Positions 23,456 through 34,670 of a DNA stretch of 64,000 nucleotides are shown piece by piece (position 1 is the stretch's first letter; each line of letters opens with the position of its first letter). Source of the DNA: Inia geoffrensis (taxonomy: Eukaryota; Chordata; Mammalia; Artiodactyla; Iniidae); contig CM070913.1 of assembly GCA_036417435.1 (NCBI GenBank), positions 5,684,680-5,748,679 of the forward strand. Reading direction: 5' to 3'. The position numbers and the translations under genes were made by a program. The notes below the pieces were generated by a model. It saw only the letters and a list, made by a program, of their open reading frames with translations. It was not told where the DNA came from and ran no database searches.

Positions 23456-24455
23456 ACACACACACACATACAGACACAGATACAGACACACACACACACA
23501 CACAGACACACACACACAGATACAGACACACACTCATACAGACACACACACACAGATACAGACACACACACACACACCAAGACACACACACACAGATACA
23601 GACACACACACACCAAGACACACACACAGATACAGACACACACACACACAGACACACACATACAGATACAGACACACACACACACCAAGACACACACACA
23701 GATACAGACACACACACACACCAAGACACACACACACACAGACACACACACACACACAGACACACAGATACAGACACAGATACAGACACACACACACACC
23801 AAGACACACACACACAGACACACACACACACAGATACAGACAAACACACACACAGACACACACACAGATAGACACACACACACACACCAAGACACACACA
23901 CACACAGATACAGACACACACACACACAGATACAGACACACACACACACCAAGACACACACACACACAGATACAGACACAGATACAGACACACACACACA
24001 CACAGACACACACACACAGATACAGACACACACTCATACAGACACACACACACACAGATACAGACACACACACACACACCAAGACACACACACACAGATA
24101 CAGACACACACACACCAAGACACACACACACAGATACAGACACACACACACACAGACACACATACAGATACAGACACACACACACACCAAGACACACACA
24201 CAGATACAGACACACACACACACCAAGACACACACACACACAGACACACACACACACACACAGACACACAGATACAGACACAGATACAGACACACACACA
24301 CCAAGACACACACACAGACACACACACACAGATACAGACACACACACACACAGACACACACACAGATAGACACACACACACACCAAGACACACACACACA
24401 CAGATACAGACACACACACACACAGAGATACAGACACACACACACACCAAGACAC
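23456..24455 (+). repeat. Higher-order duplication, ~500 bp x 2, in satellite
   Basis: A unique marker ACTCATACAGAC occurs at about 23532 and 24032, exactly 500 apart. Other landmarks repeat at similar spacing: GATACAGACACAGATACAG at 23767 and 24271 (504), and CAGATAGACAC at about 23865 and 24361 (496). Small CA-length differences explain the drift. Confidence 0.85.
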
Positions 24456-24859
24456 ACACACACACAGATACAGACACACACACACACAGACACACACACA
24501 CACAGACACACACCAAGACTCACACACACAGACACACACACACACCAAGACACACACACAGGCACACACACACACCAAGACACACACAGACACACACACA
24601 CAGATACAGACACACACACACACCAAGACACACACACACACAGATACAGACACACACACACACCAAGACACACACAGAGACACACACACACAGATACAGA
24701 AACACAGACACACACACTGATACAGAAACACACACAGACACACACACACACAGACACACACAGAGATACAGACACACACACAGACACACACACCAAGACA
24801 CACACACAGACACACACAGACACACACAGACACCAAGACACACACACACAGACACACAC

Positions 24860-26150
24860 ACACAGATACAGAAACACACAGACACACACACACATAGACA
24901 CACACACACAGACACATACACCAAGACACACACACACACACACACACAGAAACACACAGACACACACAGATACACACACATACAGAAATACACCGACGCA
25001 CAGATAGACACACATAGACACACACACAGACACACACACACATATAGACACACACAGACACACACACAGACACACACACAGAGACACACATAGACACACA
25101 GACATAGACACACACAGAGACACACACACACATAGACACACACATATACACGGAGACACACACAGAGACACATACACAGATACATACACATAGACACACA
25201 CACATAGACACAGACACACACACAGACACACTCACACATAGAGACACACACACTCACACGGACAACCACACAGACACCCACACACAGAAACACAAACACA
25301 CACACAGACACACACATAGATACACACACAAACACACACAGACACACACACACCGAGGCACACACAGAGACACACACATACACATACACAAACACACATA
25401 GACACACACACACAGATACAGACACACACACACACCAAGACACACACACACACAGATACAGACACACACACACACCAAGACACACACACAGACACACACC
25501 AAGACACACACAAAGATACAGACACACACAGACACACACACCAAGACACAGACACACACAGATACAGACACACACACAGACACACACAGACACACACACC
25601 AAGACACACACACAGACACACACAGACGCACACATACACCAAGACACACACACACACACAGACACACACACAGATACAGAAACACACAGACACACACGCA
25701 CATAGACACACACAGACACATACACCAAGACACACACACACACACATACAGAAACACACAGACACACACACACATACAGAAACACATACAGAAATACACC
25801 GACACACAGACACACACAGACACACAGACACACACACACATATAGACACACACAGACACATAGACACACACAGACACACACATACACCAAGACACACACA
25901 TAGACACACACAGACACACACACAGAGACACACAGAGACACACACATAGACACACAGACATAGACACACACAGAGACACACACACACATAGACACACACA
26001 TATACACGGAGACACACACAGAGACACATACACAGATACATACACATAGACACACACACAGACACAGACACACACACAGACACACTCACACATAGAGACA
26101 CACACACTCACATGGACAACCATACACCCACACATAGAAACACAAACACA
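24860..26150 (+). repeat. Higher-order duplication, ~855 bp offset, in satellite
   Basis: Copies at about 24860-25300 and 25670-26150. Landmarks TATACACGGAGACAC at 25145/26001 and CACTCACACATAGAGACAC at 25229/26083 give offsets of 856 and 854. The second copy differs by small indels and T/C changes (for example GGACAACCAC versus GGACAACCAT), so it is not a perfect assembly duplicate. Confidence 0.85.
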
Positions 26151-26308
26151 CAGACACACACATAGATACACACACAAACAGACACACACACATACACAAA
26201 CACACAGACACACACACACACAGAGACACACACACACACACACAGAGACACAACCACAGACACACACAGTCTCACACACTCACACAGACACACACACACA
26301 GACACACC

Positions 26309-26600
26309 AGCACCCAAGCAACAGCCCACGTGCCCCTGCCCCAGCTGCTGCAGCTCAGCATATGTCTGGCTCCCAGGGCGTGTGCAGATGGTCTCCTCAC
26401 CCTGTGCATTGCTGGTCACCCTTCAAATCTCAGTTTCTAGAACTCAACCCCAGGACACACTGTCAGCCTGGGTCCTGGTGCCCACATCAGACTCTCGGTG
26501 CCACCAGAGGGAACAGTTGTTTCCCATCTTAAGGGGCCCAGCTGGTCTGAAAATCAAACACAAAGCCACATGAACAGGAGAAAACATTAACCTTTAGGAT
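26309..26600. other. Short unique stretch right of the satellite
   Basis: CAGCTGCTGCAGCTCAGC near 26341 and a 63-codon open frame are present, but no domain or named repeat is recognised. Confidence 0.5.
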
Positions 26601-26602
26601 AA

Positions 26603-26690
26603 GTTTATCACTCTGCTGTACACCTGAAACTAACACAACATTGTAAATCAACTATCCTCCGATACAAATCAGAAAGAAAGACAGAAAGAA
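26603..26690 (+). mobile_element. L1 3' tail fragment
   Basis: CTGCTGTACACCTGAAACTA and ACATTGTAAATCAACTATCC match the end of the L1 3' UTR, followed by an AGAAAGA-rich tail. Only the last part of the element is present. Confidence 0.75.
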
Positions 26691-26760
26691 ACACAAAGCA
26701 TAAGTTCCACGTGCCCCGGGAGCCTCAGAAGGAAGCGAGGACCTGAAGAACTAGCCGGAC

Positions 26761-26980
26761 CCGAGCGCTGTGTGTCAGGTGCGACGGCGGGTCGACGGCG
26801 CGCACGGCCAGGGCAGGTGAGGGCTGTGAGGAAGGGCTGCCCGGGCAGCTCGGCGAGGCCTGTGGGCTGGGGATCTGCTCACTCGTGTCCTCCGGGCGTC
26901 GGGAGGCCGGTACCTCTCCCGGGAGCCTGTTAGGGCCGGGTGCAGGGACGAAGGGTGGGCGCGGGAGGGGCCCGGGGAGG
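26761..26980. promoter_or_regulatory. Dense CpG cluster (possible small CpG island)
   Basis: By hand count this 220-bp stretch holds 24 CpG dinucleotides, ten of them in the first 60 bases, against a background of about one per 100 in neighbouring DNA. It is outside any SINE. A splice-donor-like GGGCAG/GTGAGG sits at 26811-26822. There is no recognised coding exon, so promoter activity is only a possibility; an old GC-rich repeat or an LTR is an alternative. Confidence 0.5.
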
Positions 26981-27164
26981 CCTTCCTGTTTCTGCCATTT
27001 CTGCGAGTCTTTCCGCCTGAACTATTCAGGATGGCGAGGGGCGTTGCCGTGTTGGTGTGCCGAACCCCGAACCCCATCACTGTCTCCACTTTCCTATCAC
27101 AGAGCCGGTCACCCCAGATTCCCTGCGTATTTGCTGGGCTGAATGCACCTCTGGGCCTGGAGGG

Positions 27165-27262
27165 AATCATTTGTAACTTGCTCAGCGCTGCGTCTCCAGC
27201 CCTGACAGGGTGTCTGGCACTCGTGCCAATAGACACTGAATGAAACAAGGAAGGAAGAGAAT
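27165..27262 (+). mobile_element. L2 3'-end remnant
   Basis: CTCAGCGCTGCGTCTCCAGC, GTGTCTGGCACTCGTG and a terminal TGAATGAAACAAGG follow the L2 3' consensus order. The repeat unit at the end is decayed. Confidence 0.6.
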
Positions 27263-27984
27263 TCAAGTCCATGAAGGACCTTTCGGTGTCAACAGAATCC
27301 CACAAAGATCCCACTAGGCCTATTTTAATTATCGCGCTGAGTTCTCCTGAATATCCTTCTAAAAACAGGTTGCTTGTTTGGAAAACCTATACACTCCTCA
27401 GCATCCAAGAAGGCGGAGAGAAAACTTCAGTCCTCTCTGAGTTAAGTTTTGCACACTTTCTGAAATTTCTAAAGTAGCAGGATCCCTAACGAGACCATTC
27501 CGAGACATGGCAGGCCACCTGGAAGCCGATCTTCGCTCTGTGGGCAGTGCCTCCTGGCCTCTCGCGTCCGGGCGCACACTAAATTTTGACCCCTTTGTAA
27601 GGCACCTGGGAAAAGACCCCACGGCTCTCAGCTGAAGTCACCTGTGGCCACGGGCAGAGCCCTGGGGCCAGACAGCCTGAGTGTTTAAATTATTACTCGT
27701 GCACAGGCTGCGTGGTTGAGGGCTCTTCTCTGGGAAAACCTTCAGTGGCTCACACTAACATTGAAACGGTGGCGTCAGTAACCACTGGCTTGAGGGAAGG
27801 TAATCACAGGTCTCCAGGGCCCCCCAACGTCACTTACTACGCAAAGCCGACAGCTGGGGGAAAGGTGGGTAAGTTCGCTGTAAGGGAAGAAAGAAATCAA
27901 GAAATAGATCCCTTCCGTTTTTCCACTTGTTTCTCTTTTTTTTTCATTCAGAGTTATTGGAAATAATTACTTACAGTAAAATTC
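27263..27984. other. No gene recognised
   Basis: Short open frames only; no domain, RNA gene or young repeat seen. Confidence 0.5.
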
Positions 27985-29705
27985 AACTTTTTAAAGAAGT
28001 TTTATTGGCGTACAGATGAAAAATTGCCCCTTTTTAAGTGTCCAGTTCTATGAGCTTTGACCGAAGAGATACAGTCGTGAAACCACTACCACATTTAAGA
28101 GCGAGCCAATTTCCATCACCCCAAACGTTCCCTTCTACCCCCATGCAGTCGACCACTCCCAGCACACCCAGCCCTTGGCCCGCACTAATCTGATTCCAAT
28201 CGTATAGTTTGGTCTTTCCAGAAGGTCACATAAATGGAATCACACGATATAGAGCCTTTGAGTCGAGCTCCTTTCACTTCACACAACGATTCTCAGGTTC
28301 ACCCATGTGGTTGCACATATCAGGAGTCCGTTCCTTTTCCCACAGAGCCGTGTTTTGTTGTGTAAATAAACCTGACTTCATCTCTTCACAAGCTCATGGA
28401 CAGTTGGGATATTCCCGTCTGGGCCTACATGGATAACGCTGCTACAGACATTGATCTGTGGGTCTTTGTGTGGACATGTTTCCACTCATCCTAGGTAAAT
28501 ACCCGGGACTTGTCTTGATGGTTGAGCGGTAAGCATATGTTTAACTTTGTAAGAAGGTGCCCAGCTGTGTCCCAGAGTGGCTGCTCACCAGCACGTGAGA
28601 GGGATCCTGTGGTTCCCCATCCTTGTCAACAATATTGTCAGGGTTTTTCAATAAATTTTTGAGACATTCTCATTGACATGCAGTGTTGTATTCATTTGGC
28701 TTTAACTTTAATTTCTCCAATAACTAAAGACTTTGAGGCTCTTTTCATGTGCTTCTTTGTCGTCATAGTTTTTCTTGATCAAGTGTCCAAATCTTTCCCC
28801 CTGCCCTGTTTTCATATTTTTCAGTTGTGGGCATTCTTTATACATTCTGATTTCTAGGTTGTTTTTTTTGTTTGTCTGTTTGTTTGTTTTCATAAATGTA
28901 TTTATTTACGGCTGTGTTGGGTCTTCGTTGCTGCGCGTAGGCTTTCTCTAGTTGTGGCGAGCGGGGGCTACTCTTCATTGCTGTGCGCAGGCTTCTCATT
29001 GCAGTGGCTTCTCTAGTTGAGGAGCACGGGCTTTTGGCACGCGGGTTTCAGTAGTTGTGGCACGTGGACTCAGTAGTTGTTGCACGTGGACTCAGTAGCT
29101 GTGGCGCACGGGCTTAGTTGCTCCACAGCATGTGGGATCTTCCCGGACCAGGGCTCGAACCTGTGTCTCCTGCATCGGCAGACAGATTCTTAACCACTGC
29201 GCCACCATGAAAGTCCTTGAAGATCATTAACTTTTGATGACATTTATTCAATGTATCAATTCTTTTCTTTTATAGTTTGTGTTTTTTGCATCTTATCTAG
29301 GAATGACTCCCTTGTCAAAAGGTCACAAAGATTTTCTCTTATGTTTTCTTTCAGAACTTTTTTTAGTCTTAGGTTTTACATTAAGGTTTATGGTCCACCT
29401 CAAGTTAATTTTTGTATATATATGTGCAAGATATAGGCTGGGGTTTATTTTTCATATAGAGATGCCCAGTGGAGCCAGCACCATTTGTTGAAGTCTATCT
29501 CCTCTATATTGAATTAGCTTGGTACTTTGCCAAAAATCAATTAACCATATATGGTCTTTTTCTGAACTCTTTTCTGTTCCACTGATCTGTATGACTATCT
29601 GTATCACCACTACATGGTGACTACCAATGTCACCATGTCTTAGTTACTGTCTTGAGACCAGGTATTACTATCACAAAAGTCCCCCTATCCTTATGTGTTT
29701 GAAAG
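27985..29705 (-). mobile_element. Antisense L1M (ORF2 to 3' UTR), split by a SINE
   Basis: The plus strand reads as complement of L1M: TTTTATTGGCGTACAGATGA, ATAAATGGAATCACACGATA, TTCACCCATGTGGTTGCAC and later GGTCACAAAGATTTTCTC and GCACCATTTGTTGAAGTC in the expected antisense order. A minus-strand CHR-2 SINE interrupts it at about 28862-29215. Coding frames are broken. Confidence 0.85.
28862..29215 (-). mobile_element. CHR-2-like SINE, long form, reversed
   Basis: GGGTCTTCGTTGCTGCGCGT, repeated CTCAGTAGTTGTGGCACG-type modules, complementary B-box GGGCTCGAACC and end GCCACCATGAAAGTCC. The T/GTTT-rich left end is the reversed tail. I could not identify a clean TSD. Confidence 0.92.
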
Positions 29706-31210
29706 CCAGCATTCACAGATCTTCTTGCAGAGATCTGTCTAGAGGAAAGTACAACAGGGTTACAAACAGGACCTCACCACTGTTACCTGGAGACAGCTCA
29801 GAGGAAGGGGTCATGGGGGAGGCTACAATGGCAGGCGTGTGACCGGAAGGTTCTCCAGTCCAACACGGGGGTCTGGCGGTGGGGCTGGTGCACTCTGGGA
29901 AGAATGGCCAAGTGTGTCATTCATGTAAACTAGAGAGCTTTGGCCCTGAGAGTCCAGCAGGGAGCACTGCTGTGATTTGGGCAGGTGTCAGAGCAGCATC
30001 GCACAGACCACCACACTGTGGTCACGACAGAGGCGTGGCCGCCCACGCCAGAGCCATCGCTGGGCAGATCCTACAGCTTCCAACTTTGGCAGAAGCCTTT
30101 GGAAGTATAACTACCTCCTCTGGACCGTGGAGCACGTAGGCATCAGATTTAACAGTCAAATGAAGCTTCAGGGGCACAAACACCTTGACGTGCTGATCAC
30201 TGAAGTCGCTGGGACTCAAGAAACTACTTTTTTCATGTGGCCCTTTTTGTACCAGGCTCTAAAGAAACGGTAGATCAAACCATTTAAAATTGTGATTTTT
30301 TTCATTCAGAAATGGTAGAATATTGGCAATTTCATATGTTTCGAATTCATAGGTTATATCAGTTTCGTTAATATACTTTCAACGGATCTGTTCTGCCATA
30401 AATCCACACGAACTTATCATACATGCTTCCTGCTTTGGAAGAATTCTCTCTTTTCTCCGATTTTGCTGTCTGTTTTCTTCCCACCAGTTTAAGAAGGCTA
30501 TCTGAGATTTCAGAAAGTTTGTACAATGAATTTTAAAACCAAGCCTCTCCAGATTCCCTCTGTGTTCACAGCATCATTTATTCCGGTCAGATCCTGTCTT
30601 GCTCCTGGGCTCACGGTCCTGTTCTGTACATAGACTTGGGTGATATTATTCCTTTGGCTATCTTTGTCGAAAAATTTCAAAAAACACTACAGGATTCCTA
30701 CAATCAGTCCCTACGAAGGACATTTTTTTTCCTCTTTCTGTAACCCCTTTAAGACCTCTGACCAGGAGTTAAGAGGGAACTAAGATTTATTCGAATGTAT
30801 TTACTTTCCTTCCTGACCACAGATGGCTGGGGTGAGCTTTAAGCTAATGAGCTGAAGCTAATAAGCAAAAGGAAGGAAGACTGTTCCAAGGGGACGGCTA
30901 ATTCACAAGCTACATAAGAAGCCGACAGGACCTAAATGAACTTGGAGATTTCACTGACATTCGCTTGCAAATACTTAGAGATGAACTGAATTTTCAATAT
31001 TTCTCTCAAGAGAAATTAACTTGCAAAATTGTCACAACTTGTGCTTTAAGGAGCAGACAGGGAAGGTGGGTGTATAGGGTTATGGAAGAAAGAGACGAGG
31101 CAGTGCACTAGATGGGCCCAGCGCCAGGGAGACACAGGCTAACCACAGCCCCGGAGGAGGACTGCAGACCATAGAGCAGCTCCAAGCCCTGGCGTCAGAG
31201 AGCAGGGGTC
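29706..31210. other. No gene recognised
   Basis: Includes a 98-codon open frame at 29977-30273 without a recognisable domain, and a 9-bp inverted repeat (CATGGTGAC/GTCACCATG) near 29613-29637 at the left edge. Otherwise nothing supportable. Confidence 0.5.
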
Positions 31211-31214
31211 ATCC

Positions 31215-31395
31215 ATCTGCACTCGGGAATCAGACAAACCAGATCTGCCTGTTTGCTTTTTGGACACATTATGAACCTCACCAAGCTTTCGTGTCCTCAT
31301 CTGTGCACTGGTGATGAGAATAGCACCAGAATTGGAAGATGGCTATGAGAAGCAAAGAAGAGAAACCATATCAAGCGCTCAGCCTGTTGGGATGA
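31215..31395 (+). mobile_element. MIR SINE
   Basis: ACTCGGGAATCAGACAAACC, TCGTGTCCTCATCTGTGCAC and CATATCAAGCGCTCAGCCTG occupy the positions of the MIR body, the CTCATCTGTAAAATGGG region and the 'AAGCGCTTAG' 3' region. Confidence 0.7.
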
Positions 31396-32079
31396 GAGGG
31401 AAGACGGTGACACAGATGGTCAACTGCGAGTTGTGAGCAGCAGTGAGCGTTTTATGGGTGAATCGTTAAAGCCTGGAGGAGAACCCTGGGAGTTTTCATC
31501 AGGCTGGTACTGCACTCGTTCACTTATGGGGAAAGAAAGCAAATCAGGTTACTAGGAAAGGACACATTTCAGTCCATAAGAGAAAAAATCAAACATAAAC
31601 TTGGATTTAGACAGACCACTGTACGCAGCCTGCCTCCGCTATGGGAGGTGAACAGGGACCAAAAAAGAAATGTATTCCTTTTTATGAAAAGATCTCACTT
31701 TGGAAAGAGTTAAGAAAATACAGTATTTTATCCATCTGCAGACAAATTCACACAATGCCGTACATATCCACACCAGCTCTCTAGAAAACAGCCAAATCCA
31801 TTTGTTAACTTAGTTGGACAAGCAATTCTACTTAAGAGAATTTTATCTTAGAGCTATATGGGCACGTACACAATTTAAAAGGTGCATGTATAATAATTTC
31901 AGCAAAAAGACTGTAAACAATTTACTGTCAATGAAAAAGAATGGGCCAAGTTAAAATCATATATATCGGTAATTTTCAACTCATGGTATAGCAGCAACAG
32001 AAGAGAATGAAGAAGGTCTTCATGTCCTGATATACGACTTATCTCCAATACACACTGTTGAGTGAAAATGGCATAAGAA
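31396..32079. other. No gene recognised
   Basis: AT-rich; no supportable feature. Confidence 0.5.
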
Positions 32080-32599
32080 TAGACAGACAGATCGACAGAA
32101 TAGAATTGACAGTCCAGAAATAAACACTTACATTTATGGTCCATTGATTTACAACAAGTGTGTCTAGACGTTTCAATGGGGAAAGAACAGTCTGTTCAAT
32201 GAAAGGTGCTGGGACACCTACAAAAGAATGAAATCGGACCCTTGCCTCACACCATATACAGAAAGTAACTCAAATGGAGCTAAGACCAAAATGTAGGAGC
32301 TAAAACTCTACAACTCAGAGAAAAACACAGGCAAAAACCTGCATGACTATCAGTGGTTTCTTAGCTATGACACCAAAAGCACAAGCAACCAAGAAAAAAT
32401 AGATAAATTGGACTCTTCAAAATTTAAAACTTTTGTGCTTTAAAACACACCACGAAGAAAGTTAAAAGACAAGCCATACAATGGGAGAAAATATTTACAA
32501 ATCATATACCTGAGGAAGGCCAAATAGCCAGAAGATACAAAGAACTCTTACAACTTAGCAGGGAAAAGACAACTCAATTCAAAAATGGGCAAATGGGGG

Positions 32600-32940
32600 G
32601 ACTTCCCTAGTGGTGCACTGGTAAAGAATCCGCCTGCCAAGGCAGGGGACCTGGGTTTGAGCCCTGGTCGGGGAAGATCCCACATGCCACGGAGCAACTA
32701 AGCCCGTGCACCACAACTACTGTGCCAGAGCACCACAATGGAAGCCCAAGCACCTAGATCCCGGGCTCCACAAGAGAAGCCACCACAATGAGAAGCCCGC
32801 ACACCACAACGAAGAGCAGCTCCCGCTCGCCGCAACTAGAGAAAGCCCACCCGCAGCAACGGAGGCCCAACACAGCCAAAAATTAATTAAATAATTAATT
32901 TTTTAAAAAAGAAATCTCTTTAAAAAAAAAAAAAAAAGGC
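32600..32940 (+). mobile_element. CHR-2-like SINE, long form
   Basis: GGGACTTCCCTAGTGGTGCA head, B-box-like GGTTTGAGCCC, long body ending CCCAACACAGCC, (AATT)n and poly(A) tail. More mutated than the short copies. Its flank copies (GGGCAAATGGGG at the left and GGCAAACGGGG at the right) look like a degraded TSD. Confidence 0.9.
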
Positions 32941-32946
32941 AAACGG

Positions 32947-33082
32947 GGACTTCCCTGGTGGTCCGGTGGATAAGACTCCACACTCCTAGTGCAGGGGGCA
33001 TGGGTTCAATCCCTGACTGGGGAACCAAGATCCTACATGCCGCAGGGTTCAGCCAATAAATAAATAAATAAATAAAAAACAG
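32947..33082 (+). mobile_element. CHR-1-like SINE, abutting the previous SINE
   Basis: GGACTTCCCTGGTGGTCCGG head, B-box-like GGTTCAATCCC, GGGGAACCAAGATCC, then an (AAAT)n tail. It starts a few bases after the poly(A) of the preceding SINE, so it entered its target-site copy or tail. Confidence 0.92.
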
Positions 33083-33497
33083 TGGCTAGGTAAATCAATC
33101 ATAGTTTAGTTTAAAAATATTTGTTTTTAAAAATGGGAAAAGATCTAAATAGACATTTCTCCAAAGAAAATATGCAAATGGCTAACAATATCATGGAAAG
33201 AATCTCAATATCATTAGCTATCAGAGAAATGCAAATGAAACTCATAAGGAGATACCACTTTACACACTGGGATGGCTATAAAAAAAAAGACAGACAAGAA
33301 GTGCTAACAAGGGTGGGGAGGATCTCTAACCCTCACACATGGCTGGTGGGAATGACAATGGCGCAGCCACTTGGGAAAAGAGTTTAGCAGTTTTCCAAAT
33401 AGTTTTGGCAATTTGAGTTTAACTCAAAAAGTTAAATATAGAGTTTCCATAAAAGCTAACAATTCTACTTTTAGGTATATACCCAAAGAACTGAAAG

Positions 33498-33711
33498 GGC
33501 TTCCCTGGTGGCACAGTGGTTGAGAGTCCGCCTGCCGACGTAGGGGACACAGATTCGTGCCCCGGTCCGGGAGGATCCCACATGCCGCAGGGCGGCTGGG
33601 CCCGTGAGCCATGGCCGCTGAGCCTGCGCGTCCGGAGCCTGTGCTCCGCAACGGGAGAGGCCACAACAGTGAGAGGCCTGCGAACCGCAAAAAAAAAAAA
33701 AAAAAAAAAAA
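33498..33711 (+). mobile_element. CHR-2-like SINE, short form
   Basis: GGCTTCCCTGGTGGCACAGT head and a tail of more than 20 A. TSD AAAGAACTGAAAG at 33485-33497 against AAAGAATTGAAAG at 33712-33724 (one difference). Inserted in L1M ORF2. Confidence 0.94.
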
Positions 33712-34296
33712 AAAGAATTGAAAGACTTATATCCTCAAAAAAAAATCTCGTATGTGAATATTCATACCAACCTTATTCAAAATACCCAAAATGGGGGGGG
33801 GGGGGAAACAAGTGTCAACTGATGAATGAATTTTAAAAATTGGTATATCCATTAAATGGAATATTATTTGGCCATAAAAAGGATTGAAGCACGAAAAACA
33901 ATTATCAAGAAGCTGAGAAAAAAAGGAATGAAGTACTAATTATGCTACACAATGGATGAGGCTTGAAAGCATATTATGCTGTGAAGGCTGCCAGTCACAA
34001 AGACCACAAAGTGCATGATTCGATTCATAGTCAATGTCCAGAGTAAGCAAATTCATAAAGACAGAAAGCAGATTAGTGGTTGCCAGAGGAAGGGCAAGGG
34101 GATACAGAGTTTATTTCTGGCATGAAGAGAAAGTTCTGGAACTAGATAGTGGTGATGGTTGCTCAACTCTGTGAGTGCACCACTGAACTGTACCCTTTAA
34201 AAAGGTACGTTTTATGGTGCATCAATTATACCTCAATAAAGCTGTTATTTAAAAAATGATTGGACATGAAATAATAGTTTAAAAATATTTTATGTT

Positions 34297-34670
34297 GGGA
34301 TTTCCCTGGTGGTACAGTGGCTAAGAATCCGCCTGCCGATGCAGGGGACATGGGCTCGAGCCCTGGTCCGGGAAGATCCCACATGCCGCGGAGCAACTAA
34401 GCCCGTGTTCCACAACCACTGAGCCTGTGTGCCACACCTACTGAGCCTGTGCTCTAGAGCCCGCGAGCCACGACTACTGAGCCCAAGAACCACAAGTACA
34501 GAAGCCTGCGTGCCTAGAGCCCGTGCTCTGCAACGAGAGAAGCCACCACAATGAGAAGCCCGCACACCGCAACAAAGAGTAGCCCCTGCTCACCACAACT
34601 AGAGGAAGCCCACGAGCAGCAACAAAGACCCAATGCAGCCAAAAATAGATAAATAAATTTATAAAATATA
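34297..34670 (+). mobile_element. CHR-2-like SINE, long form
   Basis: GGGATTTCCCTGGTGGTACA head, several CCACACCTACTGAGCC-type modules, GACCCAATGCAGCC and an ATAAATAAATTTATAAA tail. TSD is approximate (AAATATTTTATGTT against ATATTTTTTAATGTT). Confidence 0.92.

Larger units (their letters stand above)
21828..26308 (+). repeat. 4.5-kb CA-rich complex satellite
   Basis: Nearly continuous (CA)n punctuated by GA-containing variants: ACAGACAC, GATACAGACAC and ACCAAGACAC units in irregular order. The plus strand is almost pure A and C with scattered G and very few T. Because the units have few stops, one strand reads His-Thr and the other Cys-Val for over 1,100 codons; neither is a protein. The array has higher-order duplications, annotated separately. 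Both edges are sharp: CCTCCCAACACACA on the left and ACACCAGCACCCAAGC on the right. Confidence 0.97.
32080..34256 (+). mobile_element. Old L1M (ORF2 C-terminal half and 3' UTR) with three nested SINEs
   Basis: From ACAGTCCAGAAATAAACAC through the ORF2 region (AAAGCACAAGCAACCAAG, AGATAAATTGGACTC, ATGGGAGAAAATATTTAC) to the 3' UTR ending AATAAAGCTGTTATTT at about 34250. The coding frame is broken by stops and indels. SINEs split it at about 32600-32940, 32947-33082 and 33498-33711. Confidence 0.85.

Noticed and set aside
21713..25093. 1126-codon plus-strand open frame rich in His-Thr
   Set aside because: It is the CA satellite read in frame; (CA)n has no stop in any plus-strand frame. Composition, lack of domains and equal openness of the other strand exclude a protein.
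21879..25253. 1124-codon minus-strand open frame rich in Cys-Val
   Set aside because: Complement of the same satellite, (TG)n. Several overlapping minus frames are also open, as expected from low complexity.
29977..30273. 98-codon frame
   Set aside because: Overlaps an 86-codon frame in another phase; neither has a domain or conserved features visible.
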